Positions 5,085 through 6,600 of a stretch of 6,600 bases of DNA are shown piece after piece. Position 1 is the first letter of the stretch; each line of letters opens with the position of its first letter. A program made the position numbers and the translations under genes. Source of the stretch: an uncultured Bacteroidota bacterium. GTDB taxonomy: Bacteria > Bacteroidota > Bacteroidia > Chitinophagales > Chitinophagaceae. The stretch covers positions 1 to 6,600 of the forward strand of contig CAIWHI010000616.1 in NCBI GenBank assembly GCA_903912435.1. The letters run 5' to 3'. The notes below the pieces were generated by a model. That model saw only the letters and a list, made by a program, of their open reading frames with translations, was not told the DNA's origin and made no database searches.

Positions 5085-5664
5085 ATTTTCGAGGCTACCC
5101 GGCATAGGCAAAAAAACGGCCCTGCGTATGGTGTTGCAACTATTGCGTATGGACGAAACTGATGTAGATGAGTTTACAAATGCAATTTCACGCATGCGCC
5201 ATGAAATTAAATTTTGTAAAACCTGCCATAATGTTTCAGATAGTGATGTGTGCATGATTTGCGTGAATCCGGGCCGCAACCGTGCACAGGTTTGCGTAGT
5301 AGAAACCTTGCGTGATGTTATAGCCATTGAGAGTACCCAACAATATAGCGGGTTATACCATGTATTAGGCGGTATCATTTCGCCACTTGATGGTATTGGC
5401 CCCGAACAATTAAATATCAGCACCCTACACGACAGGGTTAAAGAAACCGGGGTAACTGAGTTAATCATGGCCCTAAGCCCAACAATTGAGGGGGATACCA
5501 CTGTATATTATATTGCCCGTCAGGTAAAAGACCTACCCGTTACCATTACCACCATAGCCCGAGGTATAGCTTTTGGTGGCGAACTGGAATTTGCTGATGA
5601 AATGACCCTGGCACGCTCTATAGCAAAGAGATTGCCGATAGAAAATTACGTTACTTTAAAGTAA
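5044..5664 (+). CDS. recR: Recombination mediator protein RecR
   Basis: This 206-residue protein is close to the usual RecR length of about 200. The order of elements is the helix-hairpin-helix LPGIGKKTALRM (18-29), a four-Cys zinc motif (Cys58, Cys61, Cys70, Cys73), and a Toprim domain beginning at VCVVE (Glu87) with the conserved HVLGG (106-110) and the following ISPLDGIGP. By family knowledge RecR acts in the cytoplasm with RecO (and RecF) to load RecA onto SSB-coated single-stranded DNA at gaps and stalled forks. The ATG at 5044 gives the standard N-terminus just before the DNA-binding motif. The start lies inside the preceding 98-codon ORF (41-base overlap), so translation may be coupled to it. 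No hairpin terminator follows; an A-rich repeat tract and the convergent dapF gene lie downstream. Confidence 0.97.
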   Translation: MIYSSKLIEDAVREFSRLPGIGKKTALRMVLQLLRMDETDVDEFTNAISRMRHEIKFCKTCHNVSDSDVCMICVNPGRNRAQVCVVETLRDVIAIESTQQYSGLYHVLGGIISPLDGIGPEQLNISTLHDRVKETGVTELIMALSPTIEGDTTVYYIARQVKDLPVTITTIARGIAFGGELEFADEMTLARSIAKRLPIENYVTLK

Positions 5665-5666
5665 AA

Positions 5667-5719
5667 GGCAAAAGGTAAAAGTTAAAACGGCAAAAAAGTT
5701 AAAGGTTAAAAGTTAAAAC
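5667..5719. repeat. A-rich degenerate tandem repeat between recR and dapF
   Basis: Two adjacent related copies begin with GGCAAAA and end with GTTAAAAC: 5667-5688 (22 bases) and 5689-5719 (31 bases). The second contains an internal near-duplication of AAAGTTAAAGGTT-type units. The strand is almost free of C. It begins three bases after the recR stop and is T-rich when read from dapF. Such GGTAAAAGTTAAAA tracts look like slippage-generated intergenic DNA. No open frame or strong hairpin is visible. It may help end the leftward dapF transcript, but it lacks a stem. Confidence 0.6.
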
Positions 5720-5795
5720 ACAAGTTCTAGAGGCAAGAGGCTAATTTAACAACCCTAAAATAGCTTGAATTCAATAACCCGGATTTTACAAACTA

Positions 5796-6569
5796 CTACA
5801 CCTCAATCTCCCCTTTAAATACAAAAGTAGCAGGACCTGATAAGATTACATTATGGGCGGTGGTGGGGGTGTTTTTTGTGAAAGACACTTTTAGTTGGCC
5901 GCCCGGGGTTTCAATAGAGGTAGTAAAAGAACCAGTAGAACTGCAAGTAGCAGCTATGGCAGCGGCAGTAACACCAGTACCACAGCTCAATGTTTCATCC
6001 TCCACTCCCCTTTCATAAGTTCTTACCAATAACTTTTCGGACTGGATTTCTACAAAATTTACATTAATGCCCTTGGGTTGGTATTCAGTCTGGTTCCTGA
6101 TTTTACGGCCTTCGTGAAAAACATCTATATCATTTACCCCTTTCACCCATTTTACATGATGTGGGGAACCTGTATTTAGTACGGTAAACCCTTCATGAAA
6201 ATCAATTTGCTGCACATCATTCATATGGAGGTATACAATACCATCATCGTCAATTTGGGCACTATGCTCACCATCAATGGCAATAAATTTGGCGGTCTTT
6301 TCTATCAAACCCAGTGACTTGGCAAATGCCACCATGCAGCGGCCACCATTGCCACACATACTACTTTCACCACCATCAGAATTATAATATACCATCCTGA
6401 AGTCATACCCGGCTTCCTCCTGCAACAACATCAACCCATCACCTCCTACCCCAAAACGCCTATGGCAAAGAGCAGCAATGGTGTCGTGGTTTAAACTAAG
6501 CTCACCATTCCTATTGTCGAACAATAGAAAATCGTTTCCTGTACCCTGGTATTTATAAAATGTAGCCAT
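5796..6569 (-). CDS. dapF: Diaminopimelate epimerase DapF
   Basis: This 257-residue, full-length protein converts LL-diaminopimelate to the meso form, the direct precursor of lysine and of the peptidoglycan cross-linking residue, without a cofactor. The two catalytic Cys are both present in their signatures: Cys72 in MCGNGGRC (71-78) and Cys196 in SCGTGVTAAA (195-204). Other family signatures are GTGNDFLLFD (9-18), RRFGVGGDGL (37-46), YNSDGGE (62-68), NTGSPHHV (132-139), GINVNFVE (167-174) and the RTYERGVEDET stretch (183-193). The two similar halves of the fold are therefore intact. The ATG at 6569 gives the standard N-terminus. It is convergent with recR, and only 31 bases of its upstream region are in the window, so its operon context and promoter are not visible. 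Confidence 0.97.
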   Translation of the reverse strand: MATFYKYQGTGNDFLLFDNRNGELSLNHDTIAALCHRRFGVGGDGLMLLQEEAGYDFRMVYYNSDGGESSMCGNGGRCMVAFAKSLGLIEKTAKFIAIDGEHSAQIDDDGIVYLHMNDVQQIDFHEGFTVLNTGSPHHVKWVKGVNDIDVFHEGRKIRNQTEYQPKGINVNFVEIQSEKLLVRTYERGVEDETLSCGTGVTAAAIAATCSSTGSFTTSIETPGGQLKVSFTKNTPTTAHNVILSGPATFVFKGEIEV

Positions 6570-6600
6570 GTTTTTTTGTTATCGACACCCTCAAAGTGGG

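Noticed and set aside
5049..5501. Minus-strand ORF of 150 codons opposite recR
   Set aside because: It is antisense to recR, which has its HhH, zinc and Toprim motifs intact; the antisense protein resembles nothing.
5667..5719. Possible CRISPR-like or tandem-repeat array
   Set aside because: There are only two unequal A-rich copies, with no spacers and no dyad; it is low-complexity DNA.

Overview
The window looks like a chromosomal piece of a Bacteroidota genome, most likely Chitinophagaceae or a close relative. The evidence is AT-rich DNA, start codons without clear Shine-Dalgarno sequences, promoter-like TTTG / TAnnTTTG pairs, a secreted multi-repeat Ig-like protein of the kind this phylum exports, and the look of the RecR, DapF and cytochrome b proteins. 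This taxonomic call is inference from general features, not from a search.

Left part (1-1840, minus strand): a stand-alone response-regulator receiver gene (1379-1840) is followed, 105 bases further along the same strand, by the 5' end of a large secreted protein. That protein starts at 1273 and is still open at base 1. It has a signal peptide, one N-terminal Ig-like domain and at least four 71-77 residue Ig-like repeats sharing a fixed Cys-x15-Trp core. The apparent plus-strand ORFs across 216-1214 are antisense shadows of it.

Middle (1841-3015): a 338-base divergent intergenic region contains a near-perfect 19-bp direct repeat spaced exactly 120 bases apart, two inverted repeats, and a possible promoter with a 13-bp palindrome in its spacer for the response regulator. 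It is followed by a plus-strand secreted S1/P1-type zinc nuclease gene with all nine metal ligands. A strong 16-bp-stem terminator separates it from the convergent gene that follows.

Centre right (3016-4605, minus strand): a two-gene operon encodes a four-helix membrane cytochrome b and, 12 bases downstream, a membrane-anchored periplasmic molybdopterin oxidoreductase. The likely arrangement is that the cytochrome passes electrons between the quinone pool and the molybdenum enzyme; the substrate is unknown.

Right part (4788-6600): a 98-codon ORF of unknown function overlaps recR by 41 bases (plus strand). Then come an A-rich degenerate repeat tract and the convergent dapF gene (minus strand), which is complete with 31 bases upstream of its start. 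RecR (recombinational repair) and DapF (lysine and peptidoglycan precursor synthesis) are housekeeping genes.

No CRISPR array, transposase, phage gene, tRNA or rRNA is visible. I see no convincing new multi-gene system. The points most worth a second look are the repeat protein with its adjacent receiver, the direct repeats and palindrome in the divergent intergenic region, the molybdoenzyme-cytochrome pair, and the small ORF overlapping recR.
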